From Gammaproteobacteria bacterium (GTDB lineage Bacteria; Pseudomonadota; Gammaproteobacteria; Steroidobacterales; Steroidobacteraceae), in NCBI GenBank assembly GCA_003132025.1, contig PKWJ01000037.1, positions 1 through 64,000 on the forward strand: a stretch of DNA of 64,000 nucleotides. The letters are read 5' to 3'. Below, piece by piece: positions 49,320 through 58,825 of the stretch. The notes under the pieces are model-generated. The model worked only from the letters and a program-made list of their open reading frames with translations, searched no databases and was not told the DNA's origin. How positions within the stretch are numbered: position 1 is the stretch's first letter; each line of letters starts with the position of its first letter. The translations under genes were made by a program, and so were the position numbers.

Positions 49320-52300
49320 CTAACCGACGTCGATCATCAGGTTATTGTCCGCCGCCGCCAGCCGCGCAAGCACCGTCGCCATCGCCACCAGCGCGGCTCC
49401 GCGCCGATGCGGGTTCGGTTCCAGGGTGAAGGCCAGAGATTGCCCGTTCAGTACCAGCCGGTTGACACCGCAGCCTGCGCCCGCGATCCGGTAGTGCACA
49501 TCGACTGGCCGCCCCCGCAGCGTGGTCTGCGCCCGCAGCCCGTCCAACGACGTGGGAATTACCGGGTCCACGCGTAGCGACTGCGACTCGCAGCTCAGGC
49601 CCAGAAAGCAGCGCACGATCAGCCCCAGCGCTATGCCGGCGCCACTCGAGTACACCCGCCAGCCGCCGTCGAGCGCAATCGTCCCGTCTGCAACCCGCCC
49701 GTACTGTGCGCTGGCCTGGTAACGATCTTCGAAGGCTGCATCGGAGCTGGAGTAATAACAGTTGGCCTGGCGCAGGCTCGCCTCCGGCACGATCGAGCGG
49801 ATACCGATCGGATTGGCCTGACACAGCGCATGAAAGAATCGTCGCGCCTCCCCGACGTGCGCCAGCACCTGCGCGTAGCGTAGATGCGCGTGCGTGTACA
49901 TCAGGCCGATCTCGCGGCCGAAGTATGTCGCCGTCTCCGCGCGCTGGAACATGCGCTGCAGACCGCCATGGTACGGTATCGGGCGATCGAACAGTCGCAC
50001 GCCATCGGTAGCGCTCAAGTGCGCATCAATCAGCTGCAAATGACTGCGCACCTCCTCCGGCGTCAGCATGTCCTCCAGTAGTGCGTGGATCATCGCCAGC
50101 ACGCTGTAGTGCACGCCGGTGGTCTCGTCGCTCGGGTGCAGCAGGTAGCGCACGCCGCCGTCGCGTTCGAATATCGCGTAGCCGGCGAGCACGCCGTCCA
50201 CCAGTAGCAGGCGTCGAAAATCCTGCAGCACTTTATCCGCCGGACCCTCGAGGCCGGCGGCGTCCTGCTCGCGCCCGATGCCGCGCAGCGCGCGCGCCAG
50301 CGTTTTCAGCGTCTGGAAATGCAACGTGACGGTCCAGGCGCTGCACATGTGTTCGCGCATCGCCGGATCGGCTGGCTGCAGCGAGTCGTTCCAGTCCCCA
50401 TGGCCGTACGCGGCCAGGGCAGTGCCGGCGATGACGCGCTTGCCTGTCAGCGCCAGGGCTCGTTGCGCGTGCTGCCACACGGTTGCGCGTTCGCCCTGCT
50501 CCGGGCCGCGCCGATCGAAGAATCGCACCGGTTCATCGAGCACGCCGGCATCGCCCGAGGCGATCAGATACTGCGCCAGCACCAGCAGCGGCCAGAAGAC
50601 AATATCGCCATGCGAGTCGTCGGCGCGGATGTCGCGCTCGCGTTCGAAGAACATGAACCACTGCGGCCAGTCGCCATCCGGGTTCTGCGCCGCCATTACC
50701 CGCAGCAACAGGTCGCGCATCGGCGCTACGCGCTCGAGCGCCAGCAGCATCTCGACCGGCCCCTGGCACACGTCGCGCGTGCCCCAGCCACCGCCGGAGT
50801 ACTGCTCCAGGCCCCGCGGCGAAAGGTAGTGCACCAGCGCATTTTGTGTATACCACGGCACCATGTCCGTCAGGTCAGCCAGCTGCTCGGCGTGCGGACC
50901 CGCGGCAGCGCAGCTCATGTTCAGCTCCGGAATCAGCGGCTCACCATCCGCCACTCGCAGCACGCCCGACGCTGCCTCGGCGATCAATCGTCCGCGGATA
51001 CGCAGGCCGACACGCGTCGCGGGCGCCGTGACCAGGCACACGTAGGGTTGCTGGCGCGAGTGTCGGTCGAGAAACAGCAGTTCATCCGCGCCGACCTGCT
51101 GCAATTCTGCGCCGGCATCGGGGACGATGACAAAACTCCCGTCCGGGAACCGGCCGCGAAGTTCGGTTCCGGCCCCGGGCGCGAGCACGATAGTCGCGCC
51201 CTCGCGCCACCAGTGCGCTGCGCCCGCCGCGCTGCCATCGTCGCCATTGAGTGACACATGGTGGCAGATCAGGAAGCGCGCCGGTGGTCCGGAGCTGACA
51301 TCGATGCTCAAGGCCATTTCGTGCGGGTCGCTTCTTGCCTCGGCGCGCACTTCGATCACGCCGTCGTCGTGCCGATAAACCCAGCGGCAGGCGTCGGGTG
51401 ACATCTCGAATGCGGACGGCACGTTCAGCAGTCGCCACGCGCCGCCGAGCTCGACGAACACGCGCTGTCCGTGCGAACGAAACAGCCCCAGATAGCTGTG
51501 CGTGGTGGAGATGCAGCGGTTGATGCTTACGTGTCCCTGCGTGAGCATCGAATGAAACACGCCGCTCATCCACACGGTCGAAGTCAGGGCCGTTTCATCC
51601 GGCGTCGTGTTCCGCCCGGTGCGCAGCACCTGCCCGTGCGGACGCAGCACCCGCAGCTCCTTCGCGCGCAGCACCACGTGGCGCTCGCCGTCATGGAAGA
51701 ACGACAGCCGCACGCCGTCCGGGTCGAGCTCCTCATGGCGCCACTGCGATCCGAACAGCGCGTGCAGCGCGTCGTCGTCCAGGTCAAGGCCGTTGACCAG
51801 CGGCGCCGCGCTGAACAGCGTCGCCGGCGCGGCCATCGTTGCCGCCGGCGGCGCGCGCCTGGATGCGAATTTGATCGTGGCCGGGCGTGCTTCCGGCAGC
51901 GCCAGCACTCGATTCACGCCGGCAAGATCCGCGTCCGATGTGGCATCGGGATGATCGGCTTGATAGGCGCCGAAGAAACCGGCCGCGACGCTGCCGTGCG
52001 GGTGCAGAGCAATCGGCGCGTCGCGCAGTACCACCATCGCGTGTTCATGCTGCAGGCGCCGCCCGGGAAGCTCATTGGCCAGGCCATTCGGGCTGTCGCC
52101 GCGACGGGTCGCGAGCCCGTGAAACTGCAAGGCGTCAGTGGCGTATGAGTCGGCTTCCCGCAGCGAGCCGATCAGGCACCAGGGAATCTTCTGGTCGACC
52201 GCAAGATTCTGCCGCGATGCCATGACGATGCCGTGTGGCGCGTGGCGCAGCGGCGTGTGATCGAGGTACTGGCTGACGTAATACTCGTTGAGTCGCACCG

Positions 52301-52721
52301 CGCCGTACGGTGCCAGCGCCAGATCCTGTGCATAACTCAAGTCCACGCGCAGCGGCCGCGAGCTCGTATTCTCCAGCCGCACGTGCCAGAACCATGCGGG
52401 CGCGCCGTCGGCCAGCACCAGCGCTATCGAATAATCGATGCCGCGCCACCTGCCGGCCCCCACCAGCAGGCCGTCGGCCGCGCCGGCAGCAAAGCGCGTG
52501 CCGCTGCGTGGCCCCAGCAGTGGCGTCCACTCGATCGTCTCACCATGGCACCGCAGATACAGATTGGTCGGGCCACCCTCCATCTCGTTGCCGACAAACA
52601 GGTTCAGCGAAACCGGATCGCAATCGAAGCGGCGCAGCGAGCCGTTGGCGTTGAACTCGGCCCGCAGTCCCGGCCGGCTGCGCAACTTGAAAGCAGTTGG
52701 AGCGATAAAGACTTCAGGCAT
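49320..52721 (-). CDS. GH94 family glycoside phosphorylase, 1,2-beta-oligoglucan phosphorylase-like
   Basis: 1133 aa; LRRFDCDPVSLNLFVGNEMEGGPTNLYLR, GRWRGIDYSI, central GGGWGTRDVCQGPVEMLLALER, GHGDWNDSLQPADPAMREHMCSAWTVTLHFQTLKTLA. Confidence 0.8.
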   Translation of the reverse strand: MPEVFIAPTAFKLRSRPGLRAEFNANGSLRRFDCDPVSLNLFVGNEMEGGPTNLYLRCHGETIEWTPLLGPRSGTRFAAGAADGLLVGAGRWRGIDYSIALVLADGAPAWFWHVRLENTSSRPLRVDLSYAQDLALAPYGAVRLNEYYVSQYLDHTPLRHAPHGIVMASRQNLAVDQKIPWCLIGSLREADSYATDALQFHGLATRRGDSPNGLANELPGRRLQHEHAMVVLRDAPIALHPHGSVAAGFFGAYQADHPDATSDADLAGVNRVLALPEARPATIKFASRRAPPAATMAAPATLFSAAPLVNGLDLDDDALHALFGSQWRHEELDPDGVRLSFFHDGERHVVLRAKELRVLRPHGQVLRTGRNTTPDETALTSTVWMSGVFHSMLTQGHVSINRCISTTHSYLGLFRSHGQRVFVELGGAWRLLNVPSAFEMSPDACRWVYRHDDGVIEVRAEARSDPHEMALSIDVSSGPPARFLICHHVSLNGDDGSAAGAAHWWREGATIVLAPGAGTELRGRFPDGSFVIVPDAGAELQQVGADELLFLDRHSRQQPYVCLVTAPATRVGLRIRGRLIAEAASGVLRVADGEPLIPELNMSCAAAGPHAEQLADLTDMVPWYTQNALVHYLSPRGLEQYSGGGWGTRDVCQGPVEMLLALERVAPMRDLLLRVMAAQNPDGDWPQWFMFFERERDIRADDSHGDIVFWPLLVLAQYLIASGDAGVLDEPVRFFDRRGPEQGERATVWQHAQRALALTGKRVIAGTALAAYGHGDWNDSLQPADPAMREHMCSAWTVTLHFQTLKTLARALRGIGREQDAAGLEGPADKVLQDFRRLLLVDGVLAGYAIFERDGGVRYLLHPSDETTGVHYSVLAMIHALLEDMLTPEEVRSHLQLIDAHLSATDGVRLFDRPIPYHGGLQRMFQRAETATYFGREIGLMYTHAHLRYAQVLAHVGEARRFFHALCQANPIGIRSIVPEASLRQANCYYSSSDAAFEDRYQASAQYGRVADGTIALDGGWRVYSSGAGIALGLIVRCFLGLSCESQSLRVDPVIPTSLDGLRAQTTLRGRPVDVHYRIAGAGCGVNRLVLNGQSLAFTLEPNPHRRGAALVAMATVLARLAAADNNLMIDVG

Positions 52722-52827
52722 GTCGCAGCTGTCCCCGCATTGAGTTCATCGATCGTATCGGCCGCTGCCGGCAAACGCCATATGCCCGGCGGTTGCAGCC
52801 GCCGGCAGGGACGCCGAAACTAGCGGC

Positions 52828-53370
52828 ATGAGCCCAGCCGGCATACGAATTCGTGCTAGTGGAGATGAGCCCGGGCTGGCAGCCGCGCTGGCGCAGGTCC
52901 TGATCGACTGCGTCGAAGGCGGCGCATCGGTGAGCTTCATGCGGCCACTGCCGCCCCACAGGGCACTGGCGTTCTGGCAGGGCGTGCTTGACAGCGCTGG
53001 GCGCGGCGAGCGCATCGTGCTGGTGGCCGAGGACACCGCGTCCGGCACCGTCGTCGGCACGGTGCAACTGCTGCTGGCGACGCCCGATAACCAGCCGCAT
53101 CGTGCCGACGTGGCGAAAATGCTGGTGCACCGTCGCGCCCGCCGCCGCGGCCTCGGCGCAGCGTTGATGCAGGCTGCCGAAGCTGCGGCCCGCGCCGCCG
53201 GCAAGACGCTGCTGGTGCTGGATACGGTCACCGGCGGCGACGCCGAGCGCCTCTACAGCCGCCAGGGCTGGCAGCGCGTTGGCGTGATACCCGGCTATGC
53301 GTTGTGGCCGAACGGCGGGCTGTGCGACACCACCTATTTCTATAAGGTCCTGGCAGCTGGGCGGCCCTAG
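52828..53370 (+). CDS. GNAT family N-acetyltransferase
   Basis: VGTVQLLLATPDNQPHRADVAKMLVHRRARRRGLGAALMQAAEAAA. Confidence 0.88.
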   Translation: MSPAGIRIRASGDEPGLAAALAQVLIDCVEGGASVSFMRPLPPHRALAFWQGVLDSAGRGERIVLVAEDTASGTVVGTVQLLLATPDNQPHRADVAKMLVHRRARRRGLGAALMQAAEAAARAAGKTLLVLDTVTGGDAERLYSRQGWQRVGVIPGYALWPNGGLCDTTYFYKVLAAGRP

Positions 53371-53849
53371 TCGCGGAAGTTCTCGAACTGCAGCGGAAGA
53401 TCTATGTCGCACTTACGCAGCAACGCAATGGCGGCCTGCAGGTCGTCGCGCTTCTTGCCCGTCACGCGCAGCTTGTCGCCGTTGATCTGAGCCTCGACCT
53501 TGAGCTTGGCCTGTTTGAGACTGGCCACGAGCTTCTTGGCCGCGACCTGCTCGATCCCCTGCCTGATGGTGATGCCGCGGCGTGCCTCGCTCAGGTTTAC
53601 CTCGACCTCGCCAAGTTCGATACTGCGCGGGTCGATGCCGCGCGCCGCCAGGCGCAGCCGCAGGATGTCGAGCAACTGCTCGAGCTGATACTCGCTCTGC
53701 GCGAACTGCGTGATGATGAATTCCTGCAGTTCAAAGCGCGCGTTGCTGCCGCGCAGGTCGTAGCGCTTGGCTACTTCACGATTGGCCTGGTCCACCGCAT
53801 TCGAGAGCTCATGGGTGTCGACCTTGGAAACGGCGTCGAAGTACGGCAT
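53367..53849 (-). CDS. yajQ: YajQ family nucleotide-binding protein
   Basis: MPYFDAVSKVDTHELSNAVDQANREVAKRYDLRG...VRVTGK-type GDKLRVTGKKRDDLQAAIALLRKCDIDLPLQFENFRD. Confidence 0.92.
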   Translation of the reverse strand: MPYFDAVSKVDTHELSNAVDQANREVAKRYDLRGSNARFELQEFIITQFAQSEYQLEQLLDILRLRLAARGIDPRSIELGEVEVNLSEARRGITIRQGIEQVAAKKLVASLKQAKLKVEAQINGDKLRVTGKKRDDLQAAIALLRKCDIDLPLQFENFRD

Positions 53850-53891
53850 ATAGGATGCAATTACCCTCATCGGCGAGGAGCGCTTTGTAGC

Positions 53892-54632
53892 ATGAGCAAG
53901 GTCCCCGAGGTAACCCTGATTTTCTGGGTCATCAAGATTGCCGCGACCACTCTGGGTGAAACTGGCGGCGACACCGTGTCGATGTCGATGAATCTGGGCT
54001 ATCTGGTCGGCAGTGCGATCTTTGCGGCGATCTTCATCGTCGCGGTTGCGGTGCAGATCAGGGCCGCCCGGTTTCACCCATGGCTATACTGGACGACGAT
54101 TATCGCCACCACGATGGTCGGCACGACGCTGGCCGACTTCGCCGACCGTTCATTGGGAATCGGCTACACCGGCGGCAGTTCGCTGCTGTTCATTCTGCTC
54201 ATGGCGTCGCTGGCGCTCTGGTACTGGTCGCTCGGTTCGGTGTCCGTTCACACCGTAAGCTCACCCCGGGCGGAGATGTTCTACTGGATCACGATCATGT
54301 TGTCGCAAACCCTCGGTACCGCGCTGGGAGACTGGACCGCCGATACCGCGGACCTGGGATACACCGGCGCCGCCGTAGTGTTCGGGCTGCTGCTGGCATT
54401 GGTGGCGGCGGCCTATTTCTGGACCAGGATCTCCAGAACGGCGCTGTTCTGGGGGGCATTCATCCTGACCCGGCCGCTGGGGGCGGTGGTGGGAGACTTT
54501 CTGGATAAACCGGTCAGCGCCGGCGGGCTGGCGCTGAGCCGCTATGTCGCCTCCGCCGCGCTCATCATGTTCATCGTCGCCTGCATCGCAATTTTTCCCC
54601 AGCGTGCCGCGGCACGGACCGTTCCGTCGTGA
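53892..54632 (+). CDS. COG4705-like integral membrane protein with internal repeats
   Basis: Four related motifs: IAATTLGETGGDTVS, IIATTMVGTTLADFAD, IMLSQTLGTALGDWTAD, FILTRPLGAVVGDFLDKP. Confidence 0.75.
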   Translation: MSKVPEVTLIFWVIKIAATTLGETGGDTVSMSMNLGYLVGSAIFAAIFIVAVAVQIRAARFHPWLYWTTIIATTMVGTTLADFADRSLGIGYTGGSSLLFILLMASLALWYWSLGSVSVHTVSSPRAEMFYWITIMLSQTLGTALGDWTADTADLGYTGAAVVFGLLLALVAAAYFWTRISRTALFWGAFILTRPLGAVVGDFLDKPVSAGGLALSRYVASAALIMFIVACIAIFPQRAAARTVPS

Positions 54633-55843
54633 CAGGCGCGGCCGATCGCAGCGACTGGCCGCGCATCTGCGTGTTGCTGCTTGTGGGCGTCGTGTGTGCC
54701 ATGCAGATCGGTAAGGTGCCGCCGGCGCTGTCGCTGCTGCGGGCGGACCTGGATGTGGACCTTGTGGCCTCGGCCTGGATCCTGTCGATGTTCAGCGCCG
54801 TCGGCGCATTATCCGGCAGCGTAGCGGGCGCGTTCGCCGACCGCATCGGAGCGCGTCAGGTGACGGTCGCGAGCCTGTTGATCATGGCGCTGGCGACTGG
54901 CATCGGCGGCAGCGCCCATGGCGCGACACTGCTCCTTGCCAGCCGCGCGCTCGAGGGCGCGGGTTTTGTGGTCACGGTCGTGGCGGTACCCAGTCTTTTG
55001 ACTGCCGCGGCGGCCGAACCCGATCGGCGCTTCGTCCCGTCGCTGTGGGGCGCCTACATGCCGGTCGGGATTGCGGTCGCACTGGCCGCTGCCCCGCCAG
55101 TTCTGTCCGCCCTCGGCTGGCGCTGGTGGTGGGAATTCAATGCCGCGCTGCTGGCCGCACTGGCGCTGGCCGTTGCCTGGACGAACTCCCGCGGGCATTC
55201 CGGGCACACACGCCCGGCAGCGCAGTTGTCGAGTCTGTTTCGCGCAGCGCTGCTGCGGCCAGGCACCCTGCAACTGGCGATAATGTTCGCCTGTTACGCA
55301 TTCCAGTTCCTCGCCATCATGGGATTTCTGCCAACCATGCTGCAGCAGCGCGGCATGTCGTCCGGTGCGGCCGGGGAACTGACGGCACTGGCGGTGATCG
55401 CAAATGCCGTGGGCAATCTGTCGGCCGGGTGGCTGTTTACCCGCGGCGCCCGGCCGCGACGGCTCATCTGTACCGGCATCGCAGTGATGGTGGCGGCCGA
55501 GTTCATGGTGTTTTCCCGTTGGCTCCCGGTGTCACTGCAGTATTTCGGGGCGGTCGTGTTTTCGGCGGTCGGCGGCCTGGTCCCGGCGTCGATCTTCACC
55601 GCCATTCCCCGTATCGCTCCCGCTGACGCGCGCTCCACCACCATGGGTATCGTCGTCCAGGCCTCGCACATCGGCCAGTTACTGGGACCACCGACGGTGG
55701 CGGTGGTCGCGGCCACGGTCGGCGGCTGGCACGCATCACCGCTGGTCCTGGTGCCGGTGGCGGCGATCGGACTGGCAGCGGCATTGTCATTGCCGGTGCC
55801 TGATCGGGCCGGCACGCCAATCTGGCACAATGGCGGCGCTTAA
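54629..55843 (+). CDS. MFS transporter
   Basis: LLVGVVCAMQIGKVPPALSLLRADLDVDLVASAWILSMFSAVGALSGSVAGAFADRIGARQV. Confidence 0.87.
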   Translation: MTGAADRSDWPRICVLLLVGVVCAMQIGKVPPALSLLRADLDVDLVASAWILSMFSAVGALSGSVAGAFADRIGARQVTVASLLIMALATGIGGSAHGATLLLASRALEGAGFVVTVVAVPSLLTAAAAEPDRRFVPSLWGAYMPVGIAVALAAAPPVLSALGWRWWWEFNAALLAALALAVAWTNSRGHSGHTRPAAQLSSLFRAALLRPGTLQLAIMFACYAFQFLAIMGFLPTMLQQRGMSSGAAGELTALAVIANAVGNLSAGWLFTRGARPRRLICTGIAVMVAAEFMVFSRWLPVSLQYFGAVVFSAVGGLVPASIFTAIPRIAPADARSTTMGIVVQASHIGQLLGPPTVAVVAATVGGWHASPLVLVPVAAIGLAAALSLPVPDRAGTPIWHNGGA

Positions 55844-55871
55844 GACACCAGCATCATACCCGGAGGACGAT

Positions 55872-56948
55872 ATGCCGAGCACCGCAAGCAGCAAGACCGC
55901 GACTTCGCGCCTGCCGTTGAGCCGCGACCTGATGGGCCGGCTGGCACGCGGAGCGGTGATCTGCGCTGAAGGCTACGTGTTCGAACTGGAGCGGCGAGGA
56001 TACCTGCAGGCCGGCGCCTTCGTGCCGGTGGTGCTCACCGAGCATCCGGAGGTGGTCGAACAGCTGCACATGGACTTCGTGCATGCCGGCTCCGACGTCA
56101 CGCAGGCCCTCACCTACTACGTGCATCGCGAAAAATTGCGGGTCATCGGCCGGGAAAAGGATCTGCTGAAGATGAACCGCAAGGCGCTGGCGATCGCCAA
56201 GAAGGTCGCGCGCAAGACCGGCACGCTGTTCGCCGGCGATATCTGCAACACCAATATCTATGACCCGGCCAGCCCCAAGGCACTGAAGGAAGTCGCGAGG
56301 ATCTTCGAGGAACAGGTCGGCTGGGCCGCGGATGCGGGCGTGGACTACATCGTTGCGGAAACCTTCTCCTGGGGCGCGGAAAGCTTGATGGCGCTGGAGG
56401 CGATCAAAAAGTATTCCAAGGTGCCCGCCGTGGTCACGATGGCACAGCATCGGGAAGAGACCACCCGCGAGGGCTGGAGCATGGCCGAGACCTGCCAGCG
56501 GCTGGAGGCAGCGGGCGCCGACGTCGTGGGCCTGAACTGTCATCGCGGACCGGTGACCATCCTGCCGGCGATCGCGCAGATCCGCGCCTTGGTCAAGTGT
56601 CACGTCGCCGCCCTGCCCGTGCCGTACCGGACCACGCCGGATCAGCCCTCCTTCATGTCATTGACCGACCCGTGCTGCGACAATGCGCGCGCCTTTCCGG
56701 TCGGGCTGGACCCGTTCGTGTGCACGCGCGGGGAAATATACGAATTCGGCAAGGCAGCGTACGCCATGGGTGTGCACTACCTGGGCATCTGCTGCGGCGC
56801 CGGCCCGCACCACATCCGCGCGCTGGCCGAGGCACTGGGCCGGCGGCCGCCGGCGAGCAAGTACTCGGTGGATATGTCGAAGCACGCCTTCTTCGGCACC
56901 AACAAGCGCATCAAGCGCGTTCAGCGCGAATATCGCGCCAAGCTTTGA
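55872..56948 (+). CDS. Betaine-homocysteine methyltransferase-like (homocysteine S-methyltransferase family)
   Basis: AEGYVFELERRGYLQAGAFVPVVLTEHPEVVEQLHMDFVHAGSDVTQALTYYVHREKL, VGLNCHRGP, LGICCGAGPHHIRALAEAL. Confidence 0.88.
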   Translation: MPSTASSKTATSRLPLSRDLMGRLARGAVICAEGYVFELERRGYLQAGAFVPVVLTEHPEVVEQLHMDFVHAGSDVTQALTYYVHREKLRVIGREKDLLKMNRKALAIAKKVARKTGTLFAGDICNTNIYDPASPKALKEVARIFEEQVGWAADAGVDYIVAETFSWGAESLMALEAIKKYSKVPAVVTMAQHREETTREGWSMAETCQRLEAAGADVVGLNCHRGPVTILPAIAQIRALVKCHVAALPVPYRTTPDQPSFMSLTDPCCDNARAFPVGLDPFVCTRGEIYEFGKAAYAMGVHYLGICCGAGPHHIRALAEALGRRPPASKYSVDMSKHAFFGTNKRIKRVQREYRAKL

Positions 56949-56982
56949 CGCCATCCCAAGCCGCCATGGTCGCCGCGCGCGG

Positions 56983-57909
56983 TCAGGGTCGCGGTCGAAG
57001 CAGTGCCGCCAGTTCGCCGATGATGCCGCGGCGAAACGCCAGCACGCAGGCGATGAACACTGCCCCGATGATGACCGTGACCCAGCCGCCGACGATGTCC
57101 GACAGGTACTGCTGCAGCGTGACGACGACGGCCGCGCCGATCACCGGGCCAAAAAACGTACCCGTCCCCCCGAGCAGCGTCATCAGGATCACCTCTCCCG
57201 AGGTCGCCTGCTGTACGTCCGACAGCGTGACGAAGCCGAGCACCAGGGCCTTGAGCGACCCGGCGAGCCCGGCGATCGTCGCCGAGAGCACAAACGCCAG
57301 CAGGCGGTAGCGATTGACCTCGTAGCCGAGCGACACCGCGCGCGACTCGTTTTCGCGAATCGCCTTCAGCACCTGGCCGAACGGGGAGTGCACTACGCGC
57401 TGGATAAAAACGAACTGCAGCAGGAACGCGGCCAGCACCAGGTAGTACATGACCACGTCGGACTTCAACGGCAGCACGCCAAACAGGCTGCCGCGCGGCA
57501 CCGCCTGCAGCCCGTTCTCACCGCCGGTGAACGGAGCTTCCAGGTACACGAAGTAAATCAGCTGCGCCATCGCCAGTGTGATCATCGCAAAATAAATCCC
57601 GCGGCGGCGGATCGCGAGTATGCCGACCATCAGGCCCACCAGCGCCGACACCGCCACGCCGGCAGCGATCGCCGGCACCGAACCCCAGCCGCGCGCCGTC
57701 GCGAGCCATGCAGTCGCATAGGCGGCGGAGCCGAAAAAGGCTGCATGTCCGAATGAAAGCATGCCCCCGAAGCCGAGCAACAGGTTGTAGGCACAGGCGA
57801 ACATGGCGAAGCACAGCAGCTCCATCATGAATACCGGGTAGATCCCCAGCAGCGGCACACACAGCGCAAACACGCCGGCGATCACGTAAGGCACGGCGGC
57901 GCTGCGCAT
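56983..57909 (-). CDS. LivM-type branched-chain amino acid ABC permease
   Basis: LLLGFGGMLSFGHAAFFGSAAYATAW...GGTGTFFGPVIGAAVVVTLQQYL. Confidence 0.88.
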   Translation of the reverse strand: MRSAAVPYVIAGVFALCVPLLGIYPVFMMELLCFAMFACAYNLLLGFGGMLSFGHAAFFGSAAYATAWLATARGWGSVPAIAAGVAVSALVGLMVGILAIRRRGIYFAMITLAMAQLIYFVYLEAPFTGGENGLQAVPRGSLFGVLPLKSDVVMYYLVLAAFLLQFVFIQRVVHSPFGQVLKAIRENESRAVSLGYEVNRYRLLAFVLSATIAGLAGSLKALVLGFVTLSDVQQATSGEVILMTLLGGTGTFFGPVIGAAVVVTLQQYLSDIVGGWVTVIIGAVFIACVLAFRRGIIGELAALLRPRP

Positions 57910-57913
57910 GCGC

Positions 57914-58798
57914 CTATTCCCGGCCGAACAGGCCGGCGGGACGCGCGATCAGCACCAGCGCCATGATCACGAACACGACGATGTTCGATGCCTCCGGATA
58001 GATGACCTTGGTGAAACCCTCGACCACACCTAACGCCAGGCCGCTGACGATGGCGCCGAGGATCGATCCCATGCCGCCGATCACCACCACCGCAAACACG
58101 ACGATGACCAGCGAGTTGCCCATCAGCGGGCCGACCAGCACGACCGGCGCCGATAGCACACCGGCCAGCGCGGCCAGCGCGACACCCCCGCCGTAGGTCG
58201 CCACCACCAGCAGCGGCACGTTGACGCCGAAGGCCTGCAGCAGCGGTGCATTCTCGGTGGCGGCGCGAAGCGTCGCACCCAGGCGAGTGCATTCGATGAC
58301 GAACCAGGTGGAAAAGCAGACCACCACCGACACCGCGATCACCCAGGCGCGATAGATCGGCAGGATCATGAAACCGAGATCGAACGCTCCCGTGAGCCCG
58401 GCCGGGACAGGATACGAATGCCCGGAGGCACCGAACAGCTGGTGCAGCGTGCCCTCGATGACCAGTGCCAGCCCGAAGGTCATCAGCAGGCCGTACAGCG
58501 GGTCGAGCTTGTACAGGTGGCGCAGGAACAGCCGCTCCACCACGATGCCAAGTACACCGATCGCCAACGGTGCCAGCAGCAGCGCGGCCCAGTAGTTGAT
58601 GCCGAACCACTGCAGTCCCAGCAGCGCTGCGAACGCGCCCAGGGCATAAAACGCACCGTGGGCGAAGTTGACGATCCCCATCAGACCAAAGATCACCGCG
58701 AGCCCGAGACTCAGAATGGCGTAGAACGAACCATTCACCAGCCCCAGCATCAGCTGCCCGAGGATGACGGCGACCGGAACGCCGAACACTTCAGTCAC
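57914..58798 (-). CDS. LivH-type ABC permease
   Basis: LGQLMLGLVNGSFYAILSLGLAVIFGLMGIVNFAHGAFYALGA. Confidence 0.9.
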   Translation of the reverse strand: MTEVFGVPVAVILGQLMLGLVNGSFYAILSLGLAVIFGLMGIVNFAHGAFYALGAFAALLGLQWFGINYWAALLLAPLAIGVLGIVVERLFLRHLYKLDPLYGLLMTFGLALVIEGTLHQLFGASGHSYPVPAGLTGAFDLGFMILPIYRAWVIAVSVVVCFSTWFVIECTRLGATLRAATENAPLLQAFGVNVPLLVVATYGGGVALAALAGVLSAPVVLVGPLMGNSLVIVVFAVVVIGGMGSILGAIVSGLALGVVEGFTKVIYPEASNIVVFVIMALVLIARPAGLFGRE

Positions 58799-58825
58799 GG
58801 AATGTTCGCCGGGGCGCCAGCGCAG

